From Microvelia longipes (taxonomy: Eukaryota > Arthropoda > Insecta > Hemiptera > Veliidae): 64,000 bases of DNA. Below are positions 26,201-34,080 of this stretch, piece after piece (positions within the stretch are counted from its first letter, which is position 1; each line of letters opens with the position of its first letter). Made by a program: the position numbers and the translations under genes. The DNA lies in assembly GCA_018340805.1 (NCBI GenBank), contig JACMZG010001914.1:45865963-45929962 (forward strand). Direction: 5' to 3'. The notes under the pieces are model-generated. The model had not been told where the DNA came from and did not search any database. It saw only the letters and a list, made by a program, of their open reading frames with translations.

Positions 26201-29200
26201 TTACCTGTATACAAAATTTATCAAAATCGGTCAATTTTTACGGCAGTTATCGCGCACACGTACAAACAAACACACAAACATACAACAATACGCGCCGTCC
26301 CAATCTTCTGAATGTAGAACTCACTTACGTTCGTTCAATAATGAGAGTAAAATTGCCACATTTTTGCTCTTTTAAAAGACTACATGGTGCCAAATTTCAA
26401 ATTGATCCAAACATTTTTCTGAGTTTAATGAATAATCAAGATTTTTGTTGAGTTATTAATAACAGTTAAAAGATACAGCAACTAATTTAATAATAGCACC
26501 ATCAGATCTAAAGATAGATATTTTACACACTGGGAGCTACGATGATAACAGACACACACACATGTAGATAGACAATTTGGTAAAAACTACTCATAAAGGA
26601 TATCTTAAAACCACCTCGTCATGCTCATTGAGTCTAGAAGTTATTTACAAATATAACTTTATTATAATATAACACACGGCTAAAGTCAATTGACAGCGCT
26701 CCAAAAAATGTGGAAGTAAAAAAATTCTATTAGTTTACTTCCCCGCATCCCTTCCCTCTCCACTTCATGGCAACCTAAAATACTTTAATCGTTAGGTTAT
26801 GATGAAACTTTGGTTTAAGATTATTAAGGAAAACACAATACTTTCCCACACACCTACAGTAGTACATGAGGGAATAGTATATTATGCTACTAGGCAGCAA
26901 ATGGAATTTTGCAGACGAGTTTTATAAATTTGCCCCCGAGCCAAAGGCAAGGGTGGGCTATGGAATTACCTGCAGAGGCGTAGCCGAGGCAGGTACATAA
27001 AACATGAACATGAAATACAAAATCTGACGACTTATTCATTAAAATCTGTCGATTCATAAACAGCTGGTAAATATTTAATTTAATGTCAAAATTATCAGTG
27101 TTGCCAATTTGTTTCCAAAACATTATATATATTAGATAAACAAATGTTAAATGTTAAACATTTAATAATAAATATCCTAATTATAAGTAACAATAAAGAA
27201 AGTTACATACTAGAAACAAGCTAGAATAAATTATAGTTTACAAATAAAACAATACCGAAATTCACGCAATAATTAGTAAAATAATAACCTCCGCTCATTC
27301 ATTTTCTCGCCTAGGGAGTTTTGACTTGTTTCCCATGTTATTAAATAAGCCATAACTCCCTAGTACTTTTTTATTACCAAAACATTTTGCGTACTGTTTT
27401 AAAATATTTCCCGTATTGTTTGACAGTGTAGGTAAAATGACATTTTGCAGCTTAAAAACAGTCCAGTAATGGCTAATTTTGCTGCCGTGAGTAGATAAGA
27501 AAATAAATAGCTTCTAAAAATTGAAATAAGCATTTAATGTAGTGGAGATAGGGGAATAGGTTAGACAGTGAGGAGAAAACGAAATTTATTTGGTTTAATT
27601 GTTCCAATGTATTTATGGGGGGGGGGTTTAGGTAGAAAAACCATCAAGTCACTAGTTGCACTTCTCCACTATAAAACTATCAACATCCTTGTGTTTGGTT
27701 CCAGTCCTCTGTGGAATTTAAATAGTTTTTTTTAATTCATATAATTTATTATATATCTATGGTAGTAGTTGAGGATTGATAAAGATTGGTTGGTACCTGA
27801 AATAAAAACCATCCACAGATTGGTTTGGTACCTGAAATAAAACCATCCACAGATTGGTTTGGACCTGAAATAAAATCCACAGATTGGTTTGGTACCTGAA
27901 ATAAAACATCCAAGATTGGTTTACCTCATAAAACCATCCACAGATTGGTTTGGTACCTGATAAAACATCCACAGATTGTTTGTACCTGAAATAAAACCAT
28001 CCACAGATTGGTTTGGTACCTGAAATAAAACCATCCACAGATTGGTTTGGTACCTGAAATAAAACCATCCACAGATTGGGTACCAACATCCACAGATTGG
28101 TTGGTACCTGAAATAAAACCATCCACAGATTGGTTTGGTACCTGAAATAAAACCATCCATTGTTGGTTTATTTGGCTTGAACCTCAAATAAAACCATCCA
28201 CAGATTGGTTTGGTAAATGAAATAAAACCATCCACAGATTGGTTTGGTACCTCAAATAAAACCATCCACAGATTGGTTTGGTAAATGAAATAAAACTATC
28301 CACAGATTGGTTTGGTACCTCAAATAAACCACCACAGTTGGTTTGGTACCTGAAATAAAACCATCCACAGATTGGTTTGGACCTGAAATAAAAACCATCC
28401 ACAGATTGGTTTGGTAAATGAAATAAAACCATCCATTGTTGGTACCTCAAATAAAACCATCCACAGATTGGTTTGGTAAATGAAATAAACCATCCACAGA
28501 TTGGTTCAATAAAACAAGATTGGTTTGGTACCTCAAATAAAACCATCCACAGATTGGTTGGTACCTGAAATAAAACCATCCAAATACCATCCACAGATTG
28601 TTTGGTACCTGAAATAAAAACCATCCACAGATTGGTTTGGTACTGAAATAAACCCAAGATTGGTACCTAATAAAACCATCCACAGATTGGTTTGGAAATA
28701 ACCATCCACAGATTGGTTTGGTAAATGAAATAAATCCACGATTGGTTTGTTACCTCAAAAAAACCATCCACAGATTGGTTGGTTGAAATAAAACCATCCC
28801 AGATTGGTTTGGTACCTGAACCTGACCATCACAGACAGATTGGTTTGGTACCTGAAATAACAGATCCTCAAATAAACCATTCACAGAGCAAAATAGTCAA
28901 CCTGGAACCCAATACTTACTTGTATACACAGCTTCATCTGTTTCATTAGTTCAAACATTTGCTCAGGTGGTAGAGAAGCAACAGCTTTACTGATGGCTTC
29001 TGGTGCTTTTTCAGCTTCTATGGGCTCACCGTAAGTGTTGTCAACCGGTGGACCAGCCATTAAACCTGAAATTAGAAGTGTGAACTCAAGATAAGTTAAA
29101 AAGAATAAATTAAGCTTTTCACAGACCTTTGTCCTGCTAAAAGAATTTTCTTGTGTTTGTTCATGAAAGCTTCACGATAAAACTACTGGAGGATAGAGTA

Positions 29201-32200
29201 GACTTCCTTATCCGATATCCAGGACAATGTTTTTGCCAAATTTTCAAGGATTGGTCCACATGAAACTTTCCACCCAGTGTAAACTAATCTAAGGGACAGG
29301 TAAGAATAACCAATATTTTCATCAGTGTTCTATCCCTTGTGGACTATGGCAAGCTGTCAATCAATCAGAGCACAAACAGTTAATATAAAATAAAATAATA
29401 AAAATCAAAGACAATTACTTTGCATTTCCAGACGAGATTTCTCCGTACAAGCATTGTCAACTCTTAATGATCTGCCAGCGATTTCATATCCATTCAGATT
29501 TCTCATTGCACTTAAAGCTGTTTCCTGATCTTTATATTCGCAGAAACCATAACCTTTTGGCTTGCCGTTCTCGCGGTCAAACACCAATCTGAAAATTATA
29601 ACCTTATTAACTGTTTGTGAGCCAGTTAGCCAGCAATGAACTGGCTAAAACACTTATGAAACAGCATCCGAAACTAGAAGCATCTAAAAATTAATATTTC
29701 TGTACACTTACTATTATTTTTTACTTGATACTACTTTTGCTTAGTTTCTTAATTATTGTGTTATGTAAAACATAAGTTATTACAAAATAAAAATGATAAA
29801 TTTAATTGAATATGTAATTCAAACTAAATCTCGATGTTTGTTTACATGATAAATCAATTCTTTTGGTCAATTTTGGCTTATAAAATTATCTCACTAGATG
29901 TATCAGTTTAGTTGAGCCTAGTGATGTAGAATGCTCGAGCATAATATTTTAGAGAATATTCTCGAGAATATTCTCTTAAGGCGAACATATTCGAGCATTT
30001 TCTTTTGGAGCTACAATTTTAAAAATAACGTTAAAAAAATGTTTAACTATAAGATTAGCTGCTATTTGAGTTGTATTTAATAAATTTTGTCATAAAATAT
30101 CATAGAGATAAACTAAAAAGTAATAACATTTTCTCTCTCTTTTCTTTACGATCAATCAAACCATATACCATACACGAAATATCAAATAAGTACAAAATAG
30201 AAAATGCTCAGAAAATGCTCCAATTTTGCAGGAGAATATTCTCAGAATATTCTCGTGCTCAGAGAATATTTTCCGACCAACATCACTAGTTGAGCCAGAT
30301 TTAATTTTAAAAAGGTTTACAAGCATATACTTAGCAAACGACGAACCCTTCACCTTAAAATTCATTAATAATTAATAAATAAACTGACCACTTAACATTA
30401 ATTATGCATTTTATTTATTGTTTTTTTTTTCTTATTAAAAATAAAGATTATAGTTATCAAGTATTTTTTTTAATATATACAAATTATTCAGTTCTCACTT
30501 ACTTGAACGATAAAACAGGTCCAACAGCACTAAAAATATCCTTCAGTTTTTCCTCTGTTGTTTCATAGGGTATGTTCCCCACTAGAAAAATATAAAGCTT
30601 ATTTTAATTATTAATAATATTAATTGTCACAGTTACAATGTCTCTACATTGTCACAATTGTTTCTTCAATCTATTATGTCACCTTGACATAATAGACCAG
30701 AGGAGTGTATGACAGGAGAGCCACGTGACTCAAGATAAGACCTAGCTTGAAGTAGTGTAAATAATAGTACCAGGCTAGGTTCTAGAAGTTTTTAAGCCGA
30801 TCCTGAGTCCAACACTGTTGACAGACCGCTGTTTTTGTGCGTAAGTGGATTTCTTCCACTTCTTGGTAAAACTTCTCCCACGGGACAAATGTCACAAAAA
30901 AGTGACATAAATAATATATAAGCACTTTATGGATGGAATACAGTCCACTCCACTAATACAAAGAACCTAAAGGAACAAACTTATAAACTCTTTAATCTCT
31001 TTAATTAACTATTATTTCACTTAAATAATACTGTTTTTCATTAATAACTTTTCAAACATTTTTGTAAATGTAACTTTATTTTTATGCAAATAAATCACAA
31101 TTTAATTAAATATATTTATTGTTTTTATCTTCCTTATAAACAAAGTTTTACTTATACTATAAAAGTGGAATAGAATAAATTCACAACATATATTTCCAAA
31201 AAAGAAAACTTTGGCTGTTACGTCTGCATTTATATTTATATTTATATGCTTATTAATATTTATAAACACATTTAAAATTACAGAGTGAGGTCACAGCTCA
31301 AGCCAAAACGGCCCTTTATTTGCAAGTACAAAATATTTCAAGGTTAAGTAAGAACAAAACATAAAATAAAAAAAGAATGAAAATAAATCTAGTATTTTGT
31401 AAATAGTTTCAAATAAACCATGAAATCCTATTAAACAAATTGAAAAAATCAATTAAATAATGAAAATCAAATTAAATAAAATGCATAAAAATACATCATA
31501 TTATTAAAATAAATTAACAAAATAATAAGAGTAGAACTAGTATTATTATTATTATAATTATTATCAGTAATTATCATTATCATAGTTTAGTGACTATTGC
31601 AATTGTAGAAGAGGTTATGCCAATGTCATATTGCCTGTCATCAAGGAACTTAAAAAAATATTTGCAAAAAGTCTTTAAAAACGGAAGAAAAGACCATTGA
31701 AAAAGCAATGTTTATTTAAATTGTATTAAAATTGTTATTGAGCTCTGCTCGTTGTTACAATAAATAAATAAATAAATAAAATGGGTGTAGACGGTAGAAA
31801 GAAAAGTAGTCTAAATACAGCTATATGTGTAATTGTAACTTTAAAACTTGACTTAACAACTTAGAGGTTGTAGACGTGTTTACGTATCTCTTAAGTCAAA
31901 AGAGCGGGAATTTCAAAATGGTTTGTTCTAAGTGAGAAATTCTTCACTTCTTCCTAACTTAACTTAAGATTGTAGACGGGCCTTAAGTGAGAAATTCTTC
32001 ACTTCTTCCTAACTTAACTAAAAGTTGTAGACAGGCCTTTATATAAAGAGCAAGGAACAATATCAAGCTTTCCCAATCTAAACCAGCACCTAAAACTCCA
32101 ATGTCGCCAACCCCCACCGCTACTACCTCGGCATTAGTAGCACTACTACATCCTTCCTATTGTCAGGTTATAAACATTTCAAATAAAAGTTTGGTTTTTT

Positions 32201-33398
32201 ATTATTGTGTAGCAGTTAATTGGACATCTTTAATTTTATTTCTCACCTAGGTTGAGATAAATAAGAAAAAGAATCCTAAGAAATCAAAAAATTAATAAGA
32301 TTAAAGTCTGTTGACTTTGTCTTTGTTAAAAGCACAAACTTTATATGCTTTTCCAATACTTTTAAACTCTATAGGGGACAAGTTGTCTCATGCCCAACTA
32401 TTTTCCTTGAAAACTTTGGCGACACTCTCCCTGCCCCTGTAAATGATAAAGGTTCCTTTGTGTGACAGAAATCCATAAAAAACAATACCAAATGCATAAA
32501 ATTGTTATATTTTTTGTTAAAATGCATTGAATACCATCCTTCTTTCTGTTTCTTTCAGTTCTTGCACTGTATTAGTTTAGTCGATAGAGTCAGATTAAAT
32601 ATAAACTGATCCTGCCAAAACACTGCATCTTTTATGGTGAAAGTTATAAGGGAGTTCTAAACAAAAAATATAATTAATTAAATTGAGATTTCTTTGCATA
32701 TTAATAAAGTAACACTCAAAAAATAATATTTGGTGAAAAATGGTAATATTTAAGTAAAATAATACTTCGTCACGGTTATACTTTAAATACCATTGCCTCT
32801 GAAGGTACATACAGATTATTGGGGGATCGATCTAGATTCCACCTCCCTTGCTCTATTATATCCAACTGAATTAACTCTGCGTGGTTCTTACAGTGTATTT
32901 AACTAACGTACTTAATACGATCCGTGGATTTAGTATGCTGTGTGAACGTACAAACTGTATGTACTTGGTAAATGACAGGCAACATGGCATTTACATAATC
33001 TCCAATATCAAGCACTATGTTATTGCAGCCCTAGCAGCAAAAATCTTATTTTTGGACATCCCGGTGCGTTGTGACAGCCAAAAATAGGACAGTAAACTTA
33101 CTTGTAGATTCTATTCCACTATATTTACAAGCATAAAAACAAAAGGTCAAACTAAAGTTTCAGCACAGTTTGCCCAGATAAAGGGCTATTAAACAAAACA
33201 GGAGATCGGGATGAACCAAGCAACTCAAGGTTATCCCTAAATGTAATCTTAAGGGCATTTTACTCAATTTCGAAGTAATTATAGAATCAAGTTGCTCCTC
33301 TGAGAGAGCGCAAGACGGCAATCAAAACATTCTTACTCTTAATAATACTTACCAAAAACTGATCGCATGGATTTGTCCAAAACATTTGTATCAACCAT
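5147..33398 (-). CDS. CSTF2: Cleavage stimulation factor 64 kDa subunit (CstF-64), complete, 9 coding exons
   Basis: CstF-64 is the RNA-binding subunit of the nuclear CstF complex. It recognises the GU-rich element downstream of the poly(A) signal and acts in pre-mRNA 3'-end cleavage. Nine exons join in frame on the minus strand: 33398-33353, 30581-30503, 29588-29419, 29065-28920, 21998-21891, 20600-20393, 18865-18649, 8362-8167 and 5266-5147. They give 1290 nt, or 429 residues plus TAA. All introns are GT-AG. Domains: RRM at about 14-90 with RNP2 (VFVGNIP) and RNP1 (KGYGFCEY, 53-60); hinge at about 99-183 ([20 protein letters not shown]), which binds CstF-77 and symplekin in known homologues; Pro/Gly/Met-rich linker at 184-390; C-terminal domain 391-429 ending in [10 protein letters not shown]. 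Human CstF-64 is longer (577 residues) and has MEARA-type repeats that I do not see here; only ARDPRG-like motifs remain in exon 8. Introns total about 27 kb and are full of repeats. Identification is very secure; the exon 7/8 junction is ambiguous by a few bases. Confidence 0.95.
5321..7913. repeat. 20-nt minisatellite, about 2.6 kb
   Basis: The unit is CTGACAGAGGCTGCACCACA with many GGTGAAC and GGCGGAAC variants and frequent one-base losses. It fills most of CSTF2 intron 8. Sixty nucleotides hold three units and 20 codons, so long minus-strand frames arise automatically ([13 protein letters not shown]); none is a gene. Confidence 0.95.
8167..8362 (-). CDS. CSTF2: CSTF2 coding exon 8 (ARDPRG-containing linker)
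   Basis: This 196-nt exon encodes [18 protein letters not shown], then Pro-rich sequence up to SASNQEK. Phase 0 leaves before GTTTGT. A second AG six bases into the exon (start 8356) would pair in frame with the downstream donor of exon 7. It is separated from exon 7 by a 10.3-kb intron holding an LTR retrotransposon. Confidence 0.87.
8827..9045 (-). mobile_element. tRNA-derived SINE, second family
   Basis: The minus strand has an A-box-like GTGGTGTATTGGTTAAGGTA and a B-box GGTTCAATCCC. The body then reads TATGAAAGGGATAAAAATTC and ACGTCCTTCAGAAGGGACGT. It lies in CSTF2 intron 7. Confidence 0.7.
9068..9160. repeat. Dispersed repeat also found at 60620-60710
   Basis: AACTGTAAATGGTATTTCCC, GAGTGTAAGCAGCAGCA and CAAAACTCAGATT-like blocks occur in the same order at both places. 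The function is unknown. Confidence 0.55.
9278..9707. mobile_element. Foldback MITE, AGACCAAGAGCCC family, copy 1
   Basis: Long inverted arms (AGTCCAAGAGCCCAGGGGTG ... CCCTGGGCTCTTGGTCT) are flanked by AGTAT on both sides (9273-9277 and 9708-9712), a 5-bp target duplication. Compared with copy 2 it carries an extra, partly duplicated right arm (about 9460-9560). Confidence 0.82.
9960..11410. repeat. Dispersed repeat split by the TTAA-flanked element
   Basis: The left part is 9960-10137 and the right part 11276-11410. Together they match 59770-60035. The two copies define the insertion point exactly. Confidence 0.68.
10138..11275. mobile_element. TTAA-flanked MITE-like element (piggyBac-like target site)
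   Basis: The ends are imperfect inverted repeats (left GGTGCGTTCACAATACTG; right CAGTATTATGAATGCACC), flanked by TTAA at 10134-10137 and 11276-11279. A related repeat at 59.8-60.0 kb has the same flanking sequence with a single TTAA and no insert. The 1138-bp interior is AT-rich without a transposase. Confidence 0.72.
12335..12605 (-). mobile_element. LINE C-terminal fragment (zinc-knuckle end)
   Basis: The minus strand reads [20 protein letters not shown], then [18 protein letters not shown], a CxxC...H...C knuckle like those at the end of LINE ORF2 proteins. The frame runs to 12335. Nothing else of the element is recognised. It lies in CSTF2 intron 7. Confidence 0.55.
13045..13745. mobile_element. 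TIR element of about 700 bp
   Basis: AAAATTTAAATTTCTTGAAG followed by ACTGCA near 13070 is the inverse of CTGCAGTCTTCAAGAATTTA near 13715; the similarity extends about 50 nt. The interior is AT-rich with no convincing gene. Confidence 0.6.
13932..14073 (-). repeat. 3' LTR of the Ty3/gypsy element
   Basis: This is the second 142-nt copy. It is directly preceded on the minus strand by a polypurine tract, which fixes its TGTGG start at 14073. Confidence 0.9.
14076..14085 (-). other. Polypurine tract
   Basis: On the minus strand AGGGGGGAGG lies two bases before the 3' LTR, the expected site for priming plus-strand DNA synthesis. Confidence 0.8.
14119..15108 (-). CDS. pol: Pol part 3: integrase
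   Basis: This open frame has 329 codons, of which about the first eight precede the break. The zinc-binding domain retains its cysteine pair (CLDCQ, residues 38-41), but the His part falls in the frame break near 15082-15089. The catalytic core has a perfect DD35E: Asp 69 (HVDIVG), Asp 128 (TSDQG) and Glu 164 (GMVERVHR). The C-terminal part has [20 protein letters not shown], typical of gypsy integrase. It inserts element DNA into chromosomes. It ends 45 bases before the 3' LTR. Confidence 0.88.
   Translation of the reverse strand: MKMCIPYPPGRRATSKMIRDRYIWTNMNKDVSNWVKTCLDCQKNKVQRHTKSPIGEFKDVPRFKHVHVDIVGPLPASNGFKYLLTCVDRCTRWLEAIPLTEISAEVVAKEFYTNWIARFGSPESITSDQGRQFEAKLFNSLLKLCGIKRIHTTAYHPAANGMVERVHRILKSGLKSLPKHQWTEALPTVLLGMRAAYREPLRASAAEATYGMQLRLPGEFFVPSQDKRIKDGYIDKLKTFMATMRRPAQHNGSHKVYVHPDLKTCTHVFVRVDLVRKPLEPPYEGPYKVLQRGTKAMEINFEGSTKWISIDRLKPAYLTSEELRQRKRR
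15023..15415 (-). pseudogene. pol: Pol part 2: RNase H end and linker, out of frame
   Basis: This stretch continues pol after a second small frame break near 15407-15411. It reads [20 protein letters not shown], then a typical RNase H end ([11 protein letters not shown]) and the start of the integrase N-terminal domain (VFENVHSLS). From about 15089 onward its frame leaves the protein homology, so the last 20 or so codons are meaningless. Confidence 0.8.
15486..17144 (-). CDS. pol: Pol part 1: protease, reverse transcriptase, RNase H start
   Basis: This is an open frame of 552 codons. The aspartic protease shows FLIDSGA with the catalytic Asp at about residue 46. Reverse transcriptase spans about 190-400, with [11 protein letters not shown] (first Asp about 283), [16 protein letters not shown] and YIDD at 343-346. 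RNase H starts near 490 with MTDAS (Asp about 497) and [20 protein letters not shown]. The frame then runs into a stop at 15486 because of a one-base break near 15497, in the middle of RNase H. The ATG at 17144 lies within the gag overlap and need not be a real start. Confidence 0.88.
   Translation of the reverse strand: MHKTLQFRNRKGKLGDRSFAAAEMTGPPRCRLFMYDQNSKFKFLIDSGADLSVIPPNPKLITRPTSIKLFAANGSTIKTFGITTLKLNIGLKREFNWNFIVANVSKPIIGADFLSKYGILIDLRNSQLTDSMTKISSKGTTSTIPTVTIRTVRKTDKYYELLRKFPELLNEDATFFEPARHSTTHHLQTKGPPIYQKFRRLDPIKLANAKEAFDEMMAQGICRPSRSSWASPLHMVKKKNNEWRPCGDYRQLNAVTIPDRYPLPHIADLTTILHGKSIFSSIDLRKAYHQIPMNKDDIAKTAIITPFGLFEFVRMPFGLRNAAQTFQRFMSEVLEGLNFAVAYIDDILVSSSSEEEHLKHLEILFARLQKFGLAINVDKCTFGVSEVEFLGHTITSEGVKPTKKKIEAISKFPKPEIIQQLRRFIGMINFYHHFIKGMSHLQAPLTALIKDSRKKDKRCVQWNAEAEQAFEKCKKALAEATVLAFPTANSKLSLMTDASDVALGAVLHQATDKNNKPIGFFSKKLSKSQKRYSTYDKELLAITESIKYFSTY
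17102..17986 (-). CDS. gag: Gag-like protein of the Ty3/gypsy element
   Basis: This is an uninterrupted 294-codon frame from ATG at 17986 to TAG. The N-terminal two thirds ([40 protein letters not shown]) resemble capsid-type Gag of insect gypsy elements, which forms the particle that packages element RNA. After an Arg/Ser-rich basic stretch comes a non-canonical zinc knuckle, C-x2-H-x9-C-x3-C (CYYHHKF...CTKPC), instead of the retroviral C-x2-C-x4-H-x4-C. The pol frame starts at -1 relative to gag and overlaps the end of gag, so Pol is probably made by -1 frameshifting near an A-rich AGAAAAGGAAAAC stretch. That slip site is an inference. Confidence 0.85.
   Translation of the reverse strand: MNGNSSLIDLEDEEMGHEVANVAVKLPNFWRNRPELWFVNAEANFELAKVTADVTKYLYVIKSLDSDTLEHVSDVVSQPPVVDKYLTLKNALIKAFSESDDKKLHRLLNELQLDDKKPSHLFRQMKDMAGSRIGDDVLRSLWLQRLPSHVQSILAISNKNVTTLTAMADKIVEVSSNSVNVVTPITPLTGVAQVKSTTQANSSNSSSTPIDVNQQILNQLASLQLEINRIRGRQSYRNTNRRGYGRSRSRSYGSSRHRSNVSYRDSGKCYYHHKFWVEAKKCTKPCNFVTEKEN
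18122..18136 (-). other. Probable primer-binding site
   Basis: TGGTGACTCGCGACG lies four bases inside the 5' LTR. It begins with TGG, complementary to a tRNA CCA end. The tRNA used was not identified. Confidence 0.55.
18141..18282 (-). repeat. 5' LTR of the Ty3/gypsy element
   Basis: On the minus strand it starts TGTGGCAGCCCTG at 18282 and ends GTGCAACTATA at 18141. It matches the 13932-14073 repeat over its full 142 nt. The inner end is inferred from where the two copies stop matching. Confidence 0.9.
18320..18490 (-). mobile_element. tRNA-derived SINE head, third family
   Basis: The minus strand has TTAGCTCTGAGGTAGAACC (A box) and GGGTTCAAATCC (B box) 35 nt further on, then a body to about 18320. 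It lies next to the LTR element. It has no good cloverleaf, so it is a SINE or tRNA pseudogene. Confidence 0.55.
18649..18865 (-). CDS. CSTF2: CSTF2 coding exon 7 (Gly/Pro/Met linker)
   Basis: The exon encodes [20 protein letters not shown], a Gly-Pro-Met tract and [12 protein letters not shown]. Two donors lie four bases apart: GACAT before GTACGT (end 18649, phase 2) and TAC before GTTAGT (end 18645, phase 0). The upstream one pairs with the first acceptor of exon 8. Confidence 0.85.
19531..19905. repeat. 45-nt tandem repeat, 8-9 units
   Basis: The unit starts TTATGTGGTGGTTCCATCAC then TGAGCTAGTTCTGTTCTACT. Units are nearly identical, with GTGG/GCGG/ACGG variants. It lies in CSTF2 intron 6. 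Confidence 0.93.
20119..20350 (-). mobile_element. Older copy of the same tRNA-derived SINE
   Basis: The minus strand carries the same order: CCTCCGTGGTTGAAATCGTA, GGTTACGCTCTCAG, TTGCCAACTTTAGATTAAAC, GGGTTATCCCTGAGGCTCTA and an ATTATT tail. It starts about 43 nt inside CSTF2 intron 6. Confidence 0.75.
20393..20600 (-). CDS. CSTF2: CSTF2 coding exon 6 (Pro-rich linker)
   Basis: This 208-nt exon begins [20 protein letters not shown] and continues with Met/Pro/Gln repeats ([19 protein letters not shown]). Phase 0 enters and phase 1 leaves at GTATGT. Low-complexity Pro-rich sequence is usual in the CstF-64 linker. Confidence 0.88.
21181..21785 (+). mobile_element. LINE 3' fragment with TAA-repeat tail (I-clade-like)
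   Basis: In one frame the region reads [20 protein letters not shown], a stop, then [20 protein letters not shown] and [13 protein letters not shown]. This is the segment after RNase H, with a CRxC...H...C knuckle, found in I-like LINEs of insects. It ends [15 protein letters not shown], stop, then a short UTR and AATAATAATAATAAT. A TAA-type tail is known for I-clade elements. The internal stop after HCHL makes it inactive. It lies in CSTF2 intron 5. Confidence 0.7.
21891..21998 (-). CDS. CSTF2: CSTF2 coding exon 5 (hinge)
   Basis: This 108-nt phase 0/0 exon after a TTTCTAG acceptor encodes [20 protein letters not shown] and [16 protein letters not shown], a strongly conserved CstF-64 hinge block. 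The donor is GTGAGT. Overlapping minus-strand open frames in this area are other-frame shadows. Confidence 0.95.
22525..23635. repeat. About 54-nt tandem array with GGCTCGCTTCGCTCGC core, block 1
   Basis: About 20 units repeat a GC-rich GGCTCGCTTCGCTCGCTAGA core separated by AT-rich spacers (TTGCTTATATTTATAATA). Spacers vary in length while the core is well kept. It lies in CSTF2 intron 4. Confidence 0.93.
24116..25195 (-). mobile_element. Jockey-type LINE fragment, 3' part, decayed
   Basis: Read on the minus strand, 25050-24990 encodes [17 protein letters not shown], the RT motif of non-LTR elements of the Jockey group. It is followed by a degraded FADD-type box, [15 protein letters not shown] and a [11 protein letters not shown]...[10 protein letters not shown] segment across several frame breaks. 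An A-rich stretch at about 24116-24165 on the minus strand looks like the poly(A) tail. The 5' part is missing, and the fragment separates two blocks of the 54-nt array. Confidence 0.75.
25230..25540. repeat. GGCTCGCTTCGCTCGC array, block 2
   Basis: Six further units of the same array lie beyond the inserted LINE fragment. Confidence 0.9.
25541..26330. repeat. Internal direct duplication of about 220 nt, unknown repeat
   Basis: 25541-25760 and 25965-26190 share TTTTAGCCGCCATTTTTAAA, GACCATGAAAA, AACGATATACAACACGATTT and CCGGTCCGCCATATTGG. The end carries ATCAAAATCGGTCAATTTTT and CGCGCACACGTAC, a style common at insect repeat ends. It lies in CSTF2 intron 4. Confidence 0.75.
26670..26800. mobile_element. 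ACACACGGCTAAAGTC element, left-end fragment
   Basis: About 130 nt match the left end of the 56.1-kb element (ACACACGGCTAAAGTCAATT, TTCTATTAGTTTACTTCC, ATGGCAACCTA). No right end was found nearby. Confidence 0.6.
27775..28890. repeat. 34-nt minisatellite, about 1.1 kb
   Basis: The unit contains ACCATCCACAGATTGGTTTG then GTACCTGAAATAAA, repeated about 33 times, with a GTAAATGAAATAAA variant and many small deletions. It lies in CSTF2 intron 4, almost touching the exon 4 donor. Confidence 0.95.
28920..29065 (-). CDS. CSTF2: CSTF2 coding exon 4 (hinge)
   Basis: This 146-nt exon encodes [20 protein letters not shown], then the hinge segment [20 protein letters not shown] and QMKLCIQ. It ends in phase 0 at a GTAAGT donor. 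A 34-nt minisatellite begins only about 30-60 nt inside the following intron. Confidence 0.95.
29419..29588 (-). CDS. CSTF2: CSTF2 coding exon 3 (RRM, RNP1)
   Basis: This 170-nt exon after a TTTTCAG acceptor encodes [20 protein letters not shown], then the [20 protein letters not shown] and DNACTEKSR segments typical of CstF-64. It carries RNP1 and ends in phase 1 before GTAATT. Confidence 0.95.
29919..30288. mobile_element. hAT-type MITE with exact 8-bp target duplication
   Basis: The element begins TAGTGATGT and ends ACATCACTA, and is flanked on both sides by GTTGAGCC (29911-29918 and 30289-30296). An 8-bp duplication and TAGTG-type ends mark the hAT superfamily. Inside are complementary AGAATATTCTC-rich blocks. 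It is 370 bp long with no coding capacity and lies in CSTF2 intron 2. Confidence 0.88.
30503..30581 (-). CDS. CSTF2: CSTF2 coding exon 2 (RRM, RNP2)
   Basis: This 79-nt exon follows a TTTTCTAG acceptor and encodes [20 protein letters not shown] and the next few residues, completing RNP2. It ends in phase 2 at TTCAA before GTAAGT. It joins in frame to exons 1 and 3. Confidence 0.92.
31060..31150. repeat. Dispersed repeat also found at 41030-41120
   Basis: AAATCACAATTTAATTAAAT, CTTCCTTATAA and ACTATAAAAG occur in the same order at both loci. The element type is unknown. Confidence 0.55.
31650..32041. mobile_element. AAAGGCCCGTCTACAA-family element, copy 2 (right part)
   Basis: It shares about 300 nt with copy 1 and ends TTGTAGACGGGCCTT at 31984. 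The last 55 nt are then repeated once to 32041 (GTTGTAGACAGGCCTTT). The left end is missing. Confidence 0.62.
33353..33398 (-). CDS. CSTF2: CSTF2 coding exon 1
   Basis: ATG at 33398 begins [15 protein letters not shown], the start of the RRM. The exon is 46 nt and ends in phase 1 before GTAAGT. A pyrimidine-rich stretch followed by AG about 30 nt upstream of the ATG could be the acceptor of a 5'UTR exon, so the transcription start may lie further upstream. Confidence 0.9.
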
Positions 33399-33399
33399 G

Positions 33400-34080
33400 T
33401 TTACTGAAAATCAGTAAAATGTGTAATCTAAAAAAAAAATACAATTTCACTCAAATTTATAAAATAAAACTTCTAGCCGGCGATGTTTACGTCTCTTCGT
33501 TTGTCTCCTTCTTTCTATTTTTCTTCTTCTTTCCGTTTTCTATTAAAAAAAATTAACCCAGATTTAATCACAGTTTATCGACTAAAACTGCTTTGCAGGC
33601 TTTAATGGAGTAAAACATTACAATGATTTTTGCTTACAATGTATAACAAAAGCATTGATTGATTTATTTATTATTCTATACATTATAAATGATTCATCCA
33701 ATTTTGGTTAATACACATCAAAAGGTCCTTAAATTCTATAATTTAATTTATTTTACAAATTGACCTTGAAAAGGGTTCCCTGTGCTCAGACATTGACCTT
33801 GGCCTTGAAAACCTCAGTGTTGATTGGGGGAGAAGGGTGGATCAAAAAATGGCTTGATGTCTGGATATTATTAACAGGGCCAGGACCGGAAGTGATTGGG
33901 TTAGGTCGGTTCTTTGGTGGAATTTATTCGTTTTAGTTGAATTTAATTACTTATTGATTTTAGTTTTGATCTGTTTTTTGTGCCTCGGAAAATGTTATTG
34001 TTTGTAGTTTTTATCAGTTTTAAATTTACTGCGTAGATGTAATAAATCCACCAAAATTACGACCTGGAACCCGTTGAGGT
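33400..34080. promoter_or_regulatory. Possible shared promoter region of CSTF2 and a plus-strand transcript
   Basis: This region upstream of the CSTF2 ATG has CCGGAAGTG (33886-33894), an ETS-type site common in housekeeping promoters. On the plus strand a strong donor (GAG before GTGAGT at 34079) follows ETS-side sequence, so a non-coding first exon may end at 34078. This is inference only. Confidence 0.25.

Noticed and set aside
27757..28739. Overlapping minus-strand frames of 68-157 codons ([17 protein letters not shown])
   Set aside because: They come from the 34-nt repeat translated in several frames.
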